From Geodermatophilus aquaeductus (GTDB taxonomy: Bacteria; Actinomycetota; Actinomycetes; Mycobacteriales; Geodermatophilaceae): a stretch of 64,000 bases of DNA. The DNA is taken from contig NZ_FXTJ01000017.1 in NCBI RefSeq assembly GCF_900182545.1, forward strand, positions 16,584 through 80,583, written 5' to 3'. Below the pieces are notes generated by a model that ran no database searches, had not been told where the DNA came from, and was given only the letters and a program-made list of their open reading frames with translations. The position numbers were made by a program, and so were the translations under genes. Positions 27,430 to 36,128 of the stretch are shown one piece after another; within the stretch, counting starts at the first letter, position 1, and each line of letters begins with the position of its first letter.

Positions 27430-28740
27430 TCAGGCCGCGGACATCGTGGCGATGAAGCCCTCGGGCGTCTGCTCGCCGAGGAAGAGCCGCTGCAGCTCGG
27501 TCAGCATCTGCGTGGCCTGGTCGGCGGGCAGGTCCTGGTCCCAGGACAGCTGGAAGTTCGGCGCACCCTCGACCAGGTCGTAGATCCAGGTCGTGTAGTC
27601 GGCGTTCTCGCCCTGCTCCAGCTGGTCGCGGACACCGGCCACCGCGGGCACGTCGCCGGCGGCCACCAGGTCCTCGACGTACTGCTCGTCGTCGAGCGCC
27701 GTCGTCACGTACTCCAGGGCCGCGTCCTTGTGCTGGCTGTCCGCGGCGACCGAGTAGAAGTTCGTCGGGTTGCCGACGACGTTGGCCGGGTCACCGGCAC
27801 CGCCCTCGACCGCCGGGAACGGCGCCCAGCCGAGGTCGCCGGCCTCCACGAACTCCGGGCTCTGCCCGAGCTGGTTGACGTACTCCCACGAGCCCATGAG
27901 GTGGAAGCCGGCGTCGCCCTGGGCGAGGATCGTCGACGCGCCGCCGACGTCGTAGCCCACCGAGGCGAAGTCCTCGCCGAAGGCACCGCGGTCGACCAGG
28001 TCGGTCACCAGCTGCAGCGACTGCAGGACGGCCGGGTTCTCCCACGCGCCGGGCTCCCCGTCGCGGATGGCCTGGAAGACCTCCGGGCCGCCGACGCGGT
28101 CGAGCAGGTACTCGATCCACATGAGCTCGGTCCACGACTGCGAGCCGGCCAGGGCGATCGGGGTGACGCCGTTGGCCTTGAGCGCGTCGACCGCCGACAG
28201 CAGCTGCTCCCAGGTCTGCGGGACCTCGACGCCGGCCGCCTCGAGCACCGACTCGTTGTAGAACAGCGCGACCGGCTGCACGCCGCGCATGGGGATCCCG
28301 TAGTACTTCCCGTCGAGCTGGGCGGCCTCGAGCACGCTCGGGATGAACGAGTCGCGCAGCTCCGGGTCCTCCTCCAGCAGCGGGGTGAGGTCCTCCACCG
28401 CGCCGGCGTCGACGTACTCCTTGAGGTTGCCGCCGCCCCAGTTGAAGAAGACGTCGGGCGCCTCGGGCGAGCTCAGGGCCACGCGCAGCCGCTGCTTGTA
28501 GGGGTCGTTGCCGAAGGTCGCGAGCTCGGCGTCGCCGGCCTCGCTGGCCTCGTTGAACCGCGAGATCGAGGACTCCTCGATCGGGTTGAGCACGGTGTCC
28601 TGCAGGGCCCACACCTGGGCGGCGTCGCCGCCACCGCCGCCGGCCCCACCGGGACCGGAGGAGCCGCAGGCGACCAGGCTCGCTGCGAGGAGGAGCGCGC
28701 CGGCGGATGCGGCACCGCGGGTCAGACGCCGGGATGACAT
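27430..28740 (-). CDS. extracellular sugar-binding lipoprotein (CUT1 family)
   Basis: 436 residues. A signal peptide ends in the lipobox ASLVAC with lipidated Cys25, and a Gly-rich linker follows. Body motifs (NEASEAGDAELATFGNDPYK, PDVFFNWGGGNLKEYVDAG, GIPMRGVQPVALFYN, GDAGFHLMGSWEY) are those of oligosaccharide-binding proteins. It delivers substrate to the two permeases downstream. A consensus-like promoter and two operator-like palindromes lie in front of it. Confidence 0.93.
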   Translation of the reverse strand: MSSRRLTRGAASAGALLLAASLVACGSSGPGGAGGGGGDAAQVWALQDTVLNPIEESSISRFNEASEAGDAELATFGNDPYKQRLRVALSSPEAPDVFFNWGGGNLKEYVDAGAVEDLTPLLEEDPELRDSFIPSVLEAAQLDGKYYGIPMRGVQPVALFYNESVLEAAGVEVPQTWEQLLSAVDALKANGVTPIALAGSQSWTELMWIEYLLDRVGGPEVFQAIRDGEPGAWENPAVLQSLQLVTDLVDRGAFGEDFASVGYDVGGASTILAQGDAGFHLMGSWEYVNQLGQSPEFVEAGDLGWAPFPAVEGGAGDPANVVGNPTNFYSVAADSQHKDAALEYVTTALDDEQYVEDLVAAGDVPAVAGVRDQLEQGENADYTTWIYDLVEGAPNFQLSWDQDLPADQATQMLTELQRLFLGEQTPEGFIATMSAA

Positions 28741-28757
28741 CCCATCGCCGCCTTTCT

Positions 28758-28774
28758 GTTTCGACGTTGAAAAC
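28758..28774. promoter_or_regulatory. second LacI-type operator candidate
   Basis: An imperfect 17-base palindrome, GTTTCGACGTTGAAAAC, with GTTT/AAAC ends. It adjoins the perfect CCGAAA-TTTCGG site and lies in the untranslated leader of the importer operon. Confidence 0.45.
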
Positions 28775-28786
28775 CGAAAGTTTCGG
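28774..28786. promoter_or_regulatory. LacI-family operator CCGAAA-G-TTTCGG
   Basis: A perfect inverted repeat (six-base arms around one G) just downstream of the predicted start of transcription. The CGAAA/TTTCG half-site is the kind recorded for xyloside-responsive LacI regulators in streptomycetes. The divergent LacI-type gene is the likely binder. Confidence 0.7.
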
Positions 28787-28797
28787 GGTGGTGCGAG

Positions 28798-28826
28798 AAC
28801 GTAAGCCACGTCACGGGACCTGTCAA
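28798..28826 (-). promoter_or_regulatory. sigma-70-type promoter of the ABC importer operon
   Basis: On the minus strand, TTGACA (28826-28821), a 17-base spacer and TACGTT (28803-28798). This is a near-consensus promoter, unusual in such GC-rich DNA, so tight repression by the adjacent operator is likely. Confidence 0.7.
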
Positions 28827-28922
28827 CGCGCCGCTGGGACGCCCGCGTGGCGCCGTCCCGCGCGTCGTCGGGGCTCGCAGAGGACGCGCCATCCTGACCT
28901 GGCCGGATGCAGGGGGCTGGTG

Positions 28923-28940
28923 GTTTCGAAGATGTTTCGA
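28923..28940. promoter_or_regulatory. GTTTCGA repeats upstream of the lacI-type gene
   Basis: GTTTCGA occurs twice, 11 bases apart (one helical turn). The inner CGAAGATGTTTCG is an imperfect palindrome with the same CGAA/TTTCG half-sites as the importer operator, so the regulator may control its own gene. Confidence 0.45.
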
Positions 28941-29072
28941 TAGCGTCGCCGATCACATCCGTCCGGCACCGTCGCCGGAGCCCGCTGTACTCCGCCCCCG
29001 GGGACGCCAGGCTGGACGGACCCGGCGTCCCCTCCCGGCCGCCGGCGACCGGCGACCTCCGGAGGAGCGACA

Positions 29073-30080
29073 GTGCACGAGCAGACGGCCGGCCGTCCCA
29101 CCCTCGCCAGCATCGCCGCCGCGGCCGGCGTCTCGCTGCCCACCGTGTCCAAGGTCGTCAACGGCAAGACCGACGTCGCCCCCGCCACCCGCGAGCGCGT
29201 CCTGGCCCTGCTCGACCAGTACGACTACGTGCCCCTCGCCCGGCGGCCCGTGCCCGAGCCGGACAGCCCGCTGGTCGACGTCGTGTTCACCGCGCTGGAC
29301 AGCCCCTGGGCGGTCGAGCTGCTGCGCGGCATCACCGAGAGCGGCCTGGAGATCGTCGTCGACTCCCTCGCCGCCCGCCCGCAGGACGGCGACTGGGTGC
29401 GCTCGCTGATCGCCGGGGGCCGCCGCGGCGCCATCGTGGTCACCTCGCGCATCACCGCCGCCGACCAGCGCCGGCTGGGCCGCTCGCACCTGCCCGTCGT
29501 CGTCATCGACCCGGTCGACATGCCCGGTCCCGACGTGCCCAGCGTCGGCGCCACGAACTGGTCCGGCGGCATGGCCGCCACCGAGCACCTGGTCGAGCTG
29601 GGCCACCGGCGGATCGCGGTCATCGGCGGCCCCGAGGACTACCTGTGCAGCCGCGCCCGCATCGACGGCTACCGCGCCGCGCTCGACCGCGCCGGCATCC
29701 CCGCCGACCCGGCGCTGGTGCGCCACGGCAACTTCCACCACGACGGCGGCTACGAGCGCGCCCGCGAGCTGCTGGAGCTGCCCGACCGGCCGACGGCGGT
29801 CTTCGCCGGCAGCGACGAGCAGGCCTTCGGCGTCCTCGAGGCCGCCCGCCAGGCGGGGCTGTCGGTGCCCGGCGACCTGTCCGTCGTCGGCTTCGACGAC
29901 CTGCCGATGGCCCGCTGGTCCTCCCCTCCCCTCACCACCGTGCGCCAGCCGCTGGCCGACATGGGCCGGATGGCCGGGCGCATGCTGCTCGACCTGGTCA
30001 GCGGCCGGGAGCTCGCCAGCCAGCGCGTCGAGCTGGCCACCTCGCTGGTGCCGCGCGCCTCCACGGCCCGCCGTCCCTGA
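29073..30080 (+). CDS. LacI-family transcriptional regulator
   Basis: 335 residues from GTG 29073, with GGAGGAG upstream. N-terminal helix-turn-helix TLASIAAAAGVSLPTVSKVV and hinge helix, then the periplasmic-binding-like sensor: VVVIDPVDMPGPDVPSVGA, GHRRIAVIGGPEDYLCSRAR, RPTAVFAGSDEQAFGVLEAA, LSVVGFDDLPMARW. It is divergent from the importer and directly upstream of the GH3 enzyme gene, so it probably represses both until a xylo-oligosaccharide or xyloside binds. Confidence 0.93.
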   Translation: MHEQTAGRPTLASIAAAAGVSLPTVSKVVNGKTDVAPATRERVLALLDQYDYVPLARRPVPEPDSPLVDVVFTALDSPWAVELLRGITESGLEIVVDSLAARPQDGDWVRSLIAGGRRGAIVVTSRITAADQRRLGRSHLPVVVIDPVDMPGPDVPSVGATNWSGGMAATEHLVELGHRRIAVIGGPEDYLCSRARIDGYRAALDRAGIPADPALVRHGNFHHDGGYERARELLELPDRPTAVFAGSDEQAFGVLEAARQAGLSVPGDLSVVGFDDLPMARWSSPPLTTVRQPLADMGRMAGRMLLDLVSGRELASQRVELATSLVPRASTARRP

Positions 30081-30157
30081 CCCGTCCCCTCCTCCGCACC
30101 CGCCGGCGGGCGCGTTCCCTCGCGCCGCCGGTCTCCCCTGCACGTCTGGAGCACCCC

Positions 30158-32530
30158 GTGACCGACCAGCCCCTCGTCGCCGACCGTCCCGCCGCCGACC
30201 GCTCTCCCGACCCGGTGGCCGGCACCTGGCGCGACCCGTCCCGCCCCCTGGGCGAGCGGGTGCGCGAGCTCGTCGCGGAGATGACGCTCGAGGAGAAGGT
30301 CGCGCAGCTCTACGGCGTCTGGACGACGATCGGCGAGGGTGAGGACGTCGCGCCCAACCAGCACGAGTTCTCCGAGCCGCTGCCGCCGTGGGAGGAGCTG
30401 ACCCGCCCGGGCCTGGGCCACCTGACCCGCGTGTTCGGCACCGTGCCGGTCGAGCCGCTCACCGGCGCGCGCGTCCTGGCCGCCACCCAGCGCGGCATCG
30501 TGGAGGGCTCCCGGCTGGGCATCCCGGCGATCGCGCACGAGGAGTGCCTGACCGGGCTGGCCGCCTGGCAGGCGACCGTCTTCCCGACGCCGCTGGCCTG
30601 GGGCGCCACCTTCGACCCGGCGATCGTGCGGGACATGGCCGCGGGCATCGGCGAGCTCATGCGTCGCATCGGCGTGCACCAGGGCCTGGCGCCGGTCCTC
30701 GACGTCACCGTCGACGCCCGCTGGGGCCGCACCGAGGAGACGATCGGCGAGGACCCGTACCTGGTCGCCGCGCTGGGCACCGCCTACGTCCGCGGCTTGG
30801 AGGACACCGGCGTCGTCGCCACCCTCAAGCACTTCACCGGCTACTCCGCCTCCGGCGCCGGGCGCAACCACGCCCCGGTGCGCCTGGGCCCGCGCGAGCT
30901 CGCCGACCTGCTGCTGCCGCCGTTCGAGGCCGCGCTGCGCGAGGGCGGCGCCCGCTCGGTCATGCACTCCTACGCCGCCGTCGACGGCGTCCCGCCCGCG
31001 GCCGACCCCGGGCTGCTCACCGACCTGCTGCGCGGGACCCTCGGCTTCGACGGCGTGGTCGTCGCCGACTACTTCGGCGTCTCCTTCCTCGAGACCACCC
31101 AGCACGTGGCCGGCTCGCCCGGCGAGGCCGCCGCGCTGGCGCTGACCGCCGGGGTCGACGTCGAGCTGCCGACCGTCCGCTGCTACGGCGAGCCGCTGCT
31201 GGAGCGGATCCGCTCCGGCGAGGTCCCCGAGGCGCTGGTCGACCGCGCCCTGGAGCGGGTGCTGCGGCAGAAGGGCGAGCTCGGCCTGCTCGACGCCGGC
31301 TGGGACCCCGACCCGGAGGCGCTGCGCAGCGGCGAGCCCCTGGCCTTCGACCCGCCGCACCTGCGGGACCTCGCCCGCGTGCTCGCCGAGCGCTCGGTGG
31401 TGCTCCTGGACAACCCGCGCGAGGTCCTGCCGCTGGCCGCGCCGCGGCGGATCGCCGTCGTCGGCCCGTGCGCCGACGAGGTGCTGTCCCTCATGGGCTG
31501 CTACGCCTTCCCCAACCACGTCGGCGTGCAGCACCCCGACGTGCCGCTCGGCCTGGAGGTGCCGACGCTGCTCGACGCCGTGCGGGCGGAGTTCCCCGGC
31601 GCCGAGGTGACCACCGCCCCCGGCTGCCCGGTGCAGGAGGCCGACCGCAGCGGCTTCGACGCCGCCGTGGCCGCGGCCCGGGACGCCGACGTGTGCGTGG
31701 CCGTCGTCGGCGACAGCTCCGGGCTGTTCGGCCGCGGCACCTCCGGCGAGGGCTGCGACGCCGCCGACCTGCGGCTGCCCGGCGTGCAGGAGGAGCTGCT
31801 GGACGCGCTGCTGGCCGGCGACACCCCCGTCGTCGTCGTGCTGCTCACCGGGCGGCCCTACGCGCTCGGCGGGGTCGTCGGCCGCGCGGCCGCCGTCGTG
31901 CAGGCCTTCTTCCCCGGCGAGGAGGGCGCCGGCGCGGTCGCGGGTGTGCTCAGCGGCCGGGTCGGCCCGTCCGGCCGGCTGCCGGTGTCGGTGCCGCAGG
32001 GGCCCGGCGGGTCGCCGGCCACCTACCTGGCGCCGACCCTCGGCCGGGCCGGCGGGATCAGCTCGGCCGACCCGACGCCGGCCTTCCCGTTCGGCCACGG
32101 CCTGACCTACACGACCGTCGAGTACTCCGGCCTGGAGGTCTCCGGGCAGCGGTGGCCGACCGACGGCGAGCTGACCGTCTCCTGCACGGTGCGCAACACC
32201 GGCGGCCGCGACGGCGCCGAGGTGGTGCAGCTCTACCTGTCCGACCCGGTGGCCAGCGTCGTGCAGCCGCTGCGCCGGCTCGTGGGCTTCGCCCGGGTGG
32301 AGCTGGCCGCCGGCGCCGGGGCGCGGGTGTCGTTCCGGCTGCACGCGGACCGGGCGTCCTTCACCGGCCGGGACCTGCGGCGCGTGGTGGAGGCCGGCGA
32401 GGTGCAGCTGGCCGTCGGCGCGTCCAGCGAGGACCTGCGGCTGCGGGCGACCGTGCAGCTGACCGGCCCCGACCGGGTCGTCGGCGCCGACCGGGTGCTG
32501 TCCACCCCGGTCGAGGTCGCGCCGCTGTAG
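30158..32530 (+). CDS. glycoside hydrolase family 3 beta-glycosidase, probable beta-xylosidase
   Basis: 790 residues. The GH3 (beta/alpha)8 domain carries IPAIAHEECLTGLAA, DPYLVAALGTAYVRGLE, LKHFTGYSASGAGRNHAPV and VVVADYFG, with nucleophile Asp304. The second GH3 domain (about 410-620) and a fibronectin-like C-terminal domain (VSCTVRNTGGRDGAEVVQLY) follow. No signal peptide is seen, so it works in the cytoplasm on imported oligosaccharides. The xylose genes point to xylosidase activity, but a glucosidase cannot be excluded. GTG 30158 has GGAG six bases upstream. Confidence 0.9.
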   Translation: MTDQPLVADRPAADRSPDPVAGTWRDPSRPLGERVRELVAEMTLEEKVAQLYGVWTTIGEGEDVAPNQHEFSEPLPPWEELTRPGLGHLTRVFGTVPVEPLTGARVLAATQRGIVEGSRLGIPAIAHEECLTGLAAWQATVFPTPLAWGATFDPAIVRDMAAGIGELMRRIGVHQGLAPVLDVTVDARWGRTEETIGEDPYLVAALGTAYVRGLEDTGVVATLKHFTGYSASGAGRNHAPVRLGPRELADLLLPPFEAALREGGARSVMHSYAAVDGVPPAADPGLLTDLLRGTLGFDGVVVADYFGVSFLETTQHVAGSPGEAAALALTAGVDVELPTVRCYGEPLLERIRSGEVPEALVDRALERVLRQKGELGLLDAGWDPDPEALRSGEPLAFDPPHLRDLARVLAERSVVLLDNPREVLPLAAPRRIAVVGPCADEVLSLMGCYAFPNHVGVQHPDVPLGLEVPTLLDAVRAEFPGAEVTTAPGCPVQEADRSGFDAAVAAARDADVCVAVVGDSSGLFGRGTSGEGCDAADLRLPGVQEELLDALLAGDTPVVVVLLTGRPYALGGVVGRAAAVVQAFFPGEEGAGAVAGVLSGRVGPSGRLPVSVPQGPGGSPATYLAPTLGRAGGISSADPTPAFPFGHGLTYTTVEYSGLEVSGQRWPTDGELTVSCTVRNTGGRDGAEVVQLYLSDPVASVVQPLRRLVGFARVELAAGAGARVSFRLHADRASFTGRDLRRVVEAGEVQLAVGASSEDLRLRATVQLTGPDRVVGADRVLSTPVEVAPL

Positions 32531-32538
32531 ACCGCTCG

Positions 32539-32566
32539 CGGCCCGTCCCCGGCCGGGGACGGGCCG
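32539..32566. terminator. bidirectional terminator between GH3 gene and rluB
   Basis: A perfect inverted repeat with 14-base arms (32539-32552 and 32553-32566), core CCCGTCCCCGG/CCGGGGACGGG. It separates the convergent GH3 and rluB genes. No long U tract is present on either strand. Confidence 0.75.
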
Positions 32567-32574
32567 CCCGTGGT

Positions 32575-33444
32575 CTAGAGCCCGACGAGCTCCTCCAGCG
32601 CACCGACCTCCTGGCGGGTGAGCCGGCGGATCGAGCCGCTGCGCATCCGCTGCAGGGAGACCGGGCCGATCGCGGTGCGGGTCAGCCGCGTCACCGGCAG
32701 GCCCACCTCGGCCAGCAGCCGCCGGACGATGTGCTTGCGCCCCTCGTGCAGCACGACCTCGACCACCGACTGCCCGGCGTGGGTGTCGACGACGCGGAAG
32801 GAGTCGACCTTCACCGGGCCGTCCTCGAGCTCGATCCCGGCGCGCAACCGGCGGTGCAGCTCGCGGGAGACCGATCCGGAGACCTGCGCGAGGTAGGTCT
32901 TCTTCACCTCGTAGGACGGGTGGGCCAGCCGGTGGGCCAGGTCGCCGTCGTTGGTGACCAGCAGCAGGCCCTCGGTGTCCTGGTCGAGCCGGCCGACGTG
33001 CACCAGCCCGGGCGCGAGGTCGCCGATCATGTCGCCGACGGTCGGGCGGTCGCGGTCGTCGCTCATCGCGGTGATGACGCCCGGCGGCTTGTTCAGGGCG
33101 TAGGTGACCCGGTCGTCGCGCAGCTCGAGCCGGCGGCCGTCGACGGAGATCTTGTCGGTGGCGGGGTCGACGCGCATGCCCTGCACGGTGACGACCGCGC
33201 CGTTCACGCTGATCCGGCCGGCGTCGATCATGTCCTCGCAGACGCGGCGGGAGCCGACGCCGGCGCGGGCGAGGACCTTCTGCAGGCGCTCCCCCTGCCG
33301 CTCGTTGGACGCGGGGGCGGGCTCGCGGTCGCCGGGGTGGACCGGCGCGAGCTCCATGTCCTCCGACCAGCCCTCACCGCCGGGGCTGCCGGGCTGCAGC
33401 GCGGAGGGGTCGGGGAGCTCGTCGGGATGCGGTGCGGTGTCCAT
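32575..33444 (-). CDS. rluB: 23S rRNA pseudouridine synthase RluB-like
   Basis: 289 residues from ATG 33444; an in-frame GTG at 33462 is possible. An acidic N-terminal tail is followed by an S4 domain (ERLQKVLARAGVGSRRVCED) and the catalytic domain, with HVGRLDQDTEGLLLVTNDGD holding the nucleophile Asp and HEGRKHIVRRLLAEVG near the end. It modifies 23S rRNA. It follows scpB on the same strand, as in other actinobacteria. Confidence 0.93.
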   Translation of the reverse strand: MDTAPHPDELPDPSALQPGSPGGEGWSEDMELAPVHPGDREPAPASNERQGERLQKVLARAGVGSRRVCEDMIDAGRISVNGAVVTVQGMRVDPATDKISVDGRRLELRDDRVTYALNKPPGVITAMSDDRDRPTVGDMIGDLAPGLVHVGRLDQDTEGLLLVTNDGDLAHRLAHPSYEVKKTYLAQVSGSVSRELHRRLRAGIELEDGPVKVDSFRVVDTHAGQSVVEVVLHEGRKHIVRRLLAEVGLPVTRLTRTAIGPVSLQRMRSGSIRRLTRQEVGALEELVGL

Positions 33445-33495
33445 CGCCGTCCAGTCTCCCACCCCCGCGGCGGGGACCGGCCGTCGCGGCAGCGC

Positions 33496-33900
33496 TCAGC
33501 AGTTCTCCTCGCCGTAGGCGTCCACGGCCTCGCCCGAGGAGACCAGGTCGCCCTGCAGCTCCTGCAGCTGCGGAGCGAGGTCGGCGTTGGCCGCGGGATC
33601 GGACAGGTCGGCCTGGTCGAGCAGGTCGGACAGGGCGCGCCAGGAGGTGACCAGGTCGTCCCACTCGTCCGCGACGGCCTCGGGCGGGTCGACGTCCTCC
33701 AACTGCTGCACCGCCTCGTCGAGCACCTGCGGCGCCGACTGCGGGTCGGACTGGATCGCGTTGACGTCGTCGGTGATGTCCGAGAGCAGGTCGGGCACCT
33801 CCGCGCAGAACGCCTCCTGGCGCTCGGCCTCCTCCGACGAGCAGCCGGCCAGCAGCAGCGCGGTGAGGGCGAACGGGACGGCGAGCGCGCGGGGGGTCAC
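33496..33900 (-). CDS. small lipoprotein of unknown function
   Basis: 134 residues from GTG 33900. The signal peptide ends in LLLAGC, with lipidated Cys20. The mature part is acidic and helical (VPDLLSDITDDVNAIQSDP, VLDEAVQQLEDVDPPE) with Cys residues near each end. Probably outer-face anchored. It lies between rluB and scpB, an uncommon insertion in this otherwise conserved block. Confidence 0.8.
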   Translation of the reverse strand: MTPRALAVPFALTALLLAGCSSEEAERQEAFCAEVPDLLSDITDDVNAIQSDPQSAPQVLDEAVQQLEDVDPPEAVADEWDDLVTSWRALSDLLDQADLSDPAANADLAPQLQELQGDLVSSGEAVDAYGEENC

Positions 33901-33940
33901 GCCGGTCAACGTATCGGCGCCGCACCCGACCGACGGGCGC

Positions 33941-34762
33941 TCAGCCCTCGGCGGCCTGCTCGCGGGCCAGCGCGACGGGATCGGGCAGCAGCGGCGCCAG
34001 GGGCGGCAGCTCGTCGAGGCCGGTGAGCCCGAGCCGCTCGAGGAACAGCGGCGTCGTGCCGTAGAGCCCACCGCCGCTGTCGGGGTCGGTGCCGACCTCG
34101 GTGACCAGGCCGCGGGACAGCAGGGTGCGCATGACGCCGTCGACGCCGACCCCGCGGATCGCCGACACCCGCGCGCGGGTCACCGGCTGGCGGTAGGCGA
34201 TGACGGCGAGGGTCTCCAGCGCGGCCTGCGTGAGCTTCGTCCGCTGCCCCTCGGAGAGGTGGCGCTCGACGACCGGCGCGAACTCCTCGCGGGTGTAGAA
34301 GCGCCAGCCCTCCCCCACCCGGCGCAGCGTGATCCCGGAGCGGCGGGCGTCGTGGTCGGCGGCGAGCTCGGCCAGCGCGGTGCGCACCCGCGCCACCGGG
34401 CAGCGCAGCGCGGCGGCCAGCGTCCCCTCGTCGACGGGGCCCTCGGCGACGAACAGCAGCGCCTCGAGACCGCCGCGCAGCTCGACCGGGTCGAGGACGA
34501 CCTCCGGCTCGGGCTCGGGCGGGGGTGCCGGCAGCTCCAGCCCGGGCAGCGGCAGCGGCTCGGGCTCGGCGGGGACGGGCGGGACGTCGTCGGCGGCCGG
34601 GGCCGGGCGCTCGGCCACCCGGGCGGCCAGCTCGGCGGCGACGGCGTCCCAGACCGCGGGGTCGGCGGCGTCGGGACGGCCGGCCTCCTCCTCGCGGGTC
34701 GCCTCCAGCTCGGCGGCCAGCGCCTCCCACGAGAACGGCGCGCGCTCGTCCGGGCCGGTCAC
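33941..34762 (-). CDS. scpB: segregation and condensation protein B
   Basis: 273 residues. About 90 residues of Pro/Glu/Ala-rich disordered sequence precede the two winged-helix domains (ELRGGLEALLFVAEGPVDEG; LETLAVIAYRQPVTRARVSA, IRGVGVDGVMRTLLSRGLV, YGTTPLFLERLGL). ScpB works with ScpA and SMC in chromosome compaction. ATG 34762 overlaps the scpA stop (ATGA). Confidence 0.95.
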   Translation of the reverse strand: MTGPDERAPFSWEALAAELEATREEEAGRPDAADPAVWDAVAAELAARVAERPAPAADDVPPVPAEPEPLPLPGLELPAPPPEPEPEVVLDPVELRGGLEALLFVAEGPVDEGTLAAALRCPVARVRTALAELAADHDARRSGITLRRVGEGWRFYTREEFAPVVERHLSEGQRTKLTQAALETLAVIAYRQPVTRARVSAIRGVGVDGVMRTLLSRGLVTEVGTDPDSGGGLYGTTPLFLERLGLTGLDELPPLAPLLPDPVALAREQAAEG

Positions 34763-35589
34763 GGCAGGTCCTCGGTGGCGACGTCGGGCTCGTCGTCGGC
34801 GGGTCGCACGTCCGCGGGGCCGGTCCAGCGGACGTGCAGCTCGCCGAGCGGCGTGAGCTGGGTGAAGGTGACCCGCTGCTGGCGGTAGAGCTCGAGCAGC
34901 GCGAGGAAGCGCGCCACGACCTCCATCGTCGTCGCGCAGTCCCCGGTCAGGGACGCGAAGGTGAGCGTGCCGGCGCCGACCAGGGCGGCGCGGACGGCCA
35001 GCAGCTGCTCGGCGACGCTGACCGGCGGCGCGTGCAGGTGCCCGACGCCGACGGTGGGCGGCTCCTTCGGCGTGAGCGCCTTCGCGGCGAGCGCGGCGAA
35101 CCGCTCGGGAGTGATGCCGAGGAGCACCTCGGGCAGCAGCTCGGCGAAGCGCGGCTCCAGCGGCGCCTCGCGGGCGTAGCGGCCGGCGGCGACCGTCTCG
35201 CGCTCACGCAGGAACGCCGCGGCCTCCTTGTAGGCGCGGTACTGCAGGAGCCGGGCGAAGAGCAGGTCGCGGGCCTCGAGCAGCTCGAGGTCGTCCTCGT
35301 CCTCGATCTCGGCGGCCGGCAGCAGCCGGGCGGCCTTGAGGTCGAGCAGGGTGGAGGCGACGACCAGGAACTCGCTGGCCTGGTCGAGGTCGAGCTCGTC
35401 GCCGAGCGCCCGCAGGTGGGCGATGAACTCGTCGGTGACCACCGACAGGGCGATCTCGGTGACGTCGAGCTGGTGCCGGCCGATCAGCTGCAGCAGCAGG
35501 TCGAACGGGCCCTCGAAGTTGGTGAGCCGGACGGTGAAGCGCGCAGGATCGACCCCGCGCTCCGCCACCGCCTGCGTGCTCGCACTCAC
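34759..35589 (-). CDS. scpA: segregation and condensation protein A (kleisin)
   Basis: 276 residues from GTG 35589; a TTG at 35598 is an alternative and neither has a clear ribosome binding site. FTVRLTNFEGPFDLLLQLIG and DEFIAHLRALGDELDLDQAS, then EFLVVASTLLDLKAARLLP, are typical of ScpA. It bridges the SMC heads. It is coupled to scpB. Confidence 0.94.
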   Translation of the reverse strand: MSASTQAVAERGVDPARFTVRLTNFEGPFDLLLQLIGRHQLDVTEIALSVVTDEFIAHLRALGDELDLDQASEFLVVASTLLDLKAARLLPAAEIEDEDDLELLEARDLLFARLLQYRAYKEAAAFLRERETVAAGRYAREAPLEPRFAELLPEVLLGITPERFAALAAKALTPKEPPTVGVGHLHAPPVSVAEQLLAVRAALVGAGTLTFASLTGDCATTMEVVARFLALLELYRQQRVTFTQLTPLGELHVRWTGPADVRPADDEPDVATEDLP

Positions 35590-35621
35590 GGAACGCAAGG
35601 GTAGGCGGTGCTACCGACGGT

Positions 35622-36128
35622 TCAGCCCCGGAGACGCCGGACGAGCACCGAGTCCTCGCCCTGCTCGGCGAGGTCGGCGAGCAGCACCGAGATCGCCTCG
35701 CGCACGATGCGGCCGCGGTCGGCGGCCACGCCGTGCTGGGCGCGCAGCGTCAGGCGGGCACTCTCCAGCGCGAGCAGGTCGTCGGCGGAGATGTAGACGG
35801 TGATCTTCTCGTCGTGCCTGGTCCGGGCGTTGCCGGCCGCGCGGGCGGCCTTGCCGCGGGTACGCGCACCCGGCGCCGGCAGCGGCGCGGGGGCCGGGGC
35901 AGCGGTGCGGTAGGCGGCCAGCGGGTCGGCCGGGGCGCCACCGGGCACGAGGGTGAGCGGCGCGGGCGCGTCGTCGGCCGGCGCCGGGTCGGCGGCCCGG
36001 CGGCCGCCGCGCAGCGCCGGGGAGCTCACCGCCGAGGCCAGGTTCGGCAGCTCGGTCACCTCCGCCTGCGGGGTGTCGGTGCGCCGGAACAGCTCCGCAG
36101 CACCGGGGAGCACGGGACGACGGGTCAC
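35622..36128 (-). CDS. ParA-associated protein with ribbon-helix-helix-like C-terminus
   Basis: 168 residues from GTG 36128, overlapping the parA stop (GTGA). The first 110 residues are Ala/Pro-rich and disordered. The C-terminal 55 (EKITVYISADDLLALESARL, then DRGRIVREAISVLLADLAEQ) look like a ribbon-helix-helix DNA-binding fold: a strand followed by two helices. No ParB domain is present. It may be the DNA-binding or cargo partner of this ParA. Confidence 0.7.
   Translation of the reverse strand: MTRRPVLPGAAELFRRTDTPQAEVTELPNLASAVSSPALRGGRRAADPAPADDAPAPLTLVPGGAPADPLAAYRTAAPAPAPLPAPGARTRGKAARAAGNARTRHDEKITVYISADDLLALESARLTLRAQHGVAADRGRIVREAISVLLADLAEQGEDSVLVRRLRG

Larger units (their letters stand above)
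28741..29072. other. divergent regulatory region between the ABC importer and lacI-type regulator
   Basis: 332 bases. It holds the importer promoter (28798-28826), two palindromes near the start of the importer transcript (28758-28774 and 28774-28786), and TTTCG/CGAA elements at 28923-28940 in front of the regulator. No gene is seen. Confidence 0.7.

Noticed and set aside
33445..33495. Riboswitch or attenuator in front of core genes
   Set aside because: Leaders of core genes are very short or overlapping; no conserved riboswitch structure could be recognised by reading.
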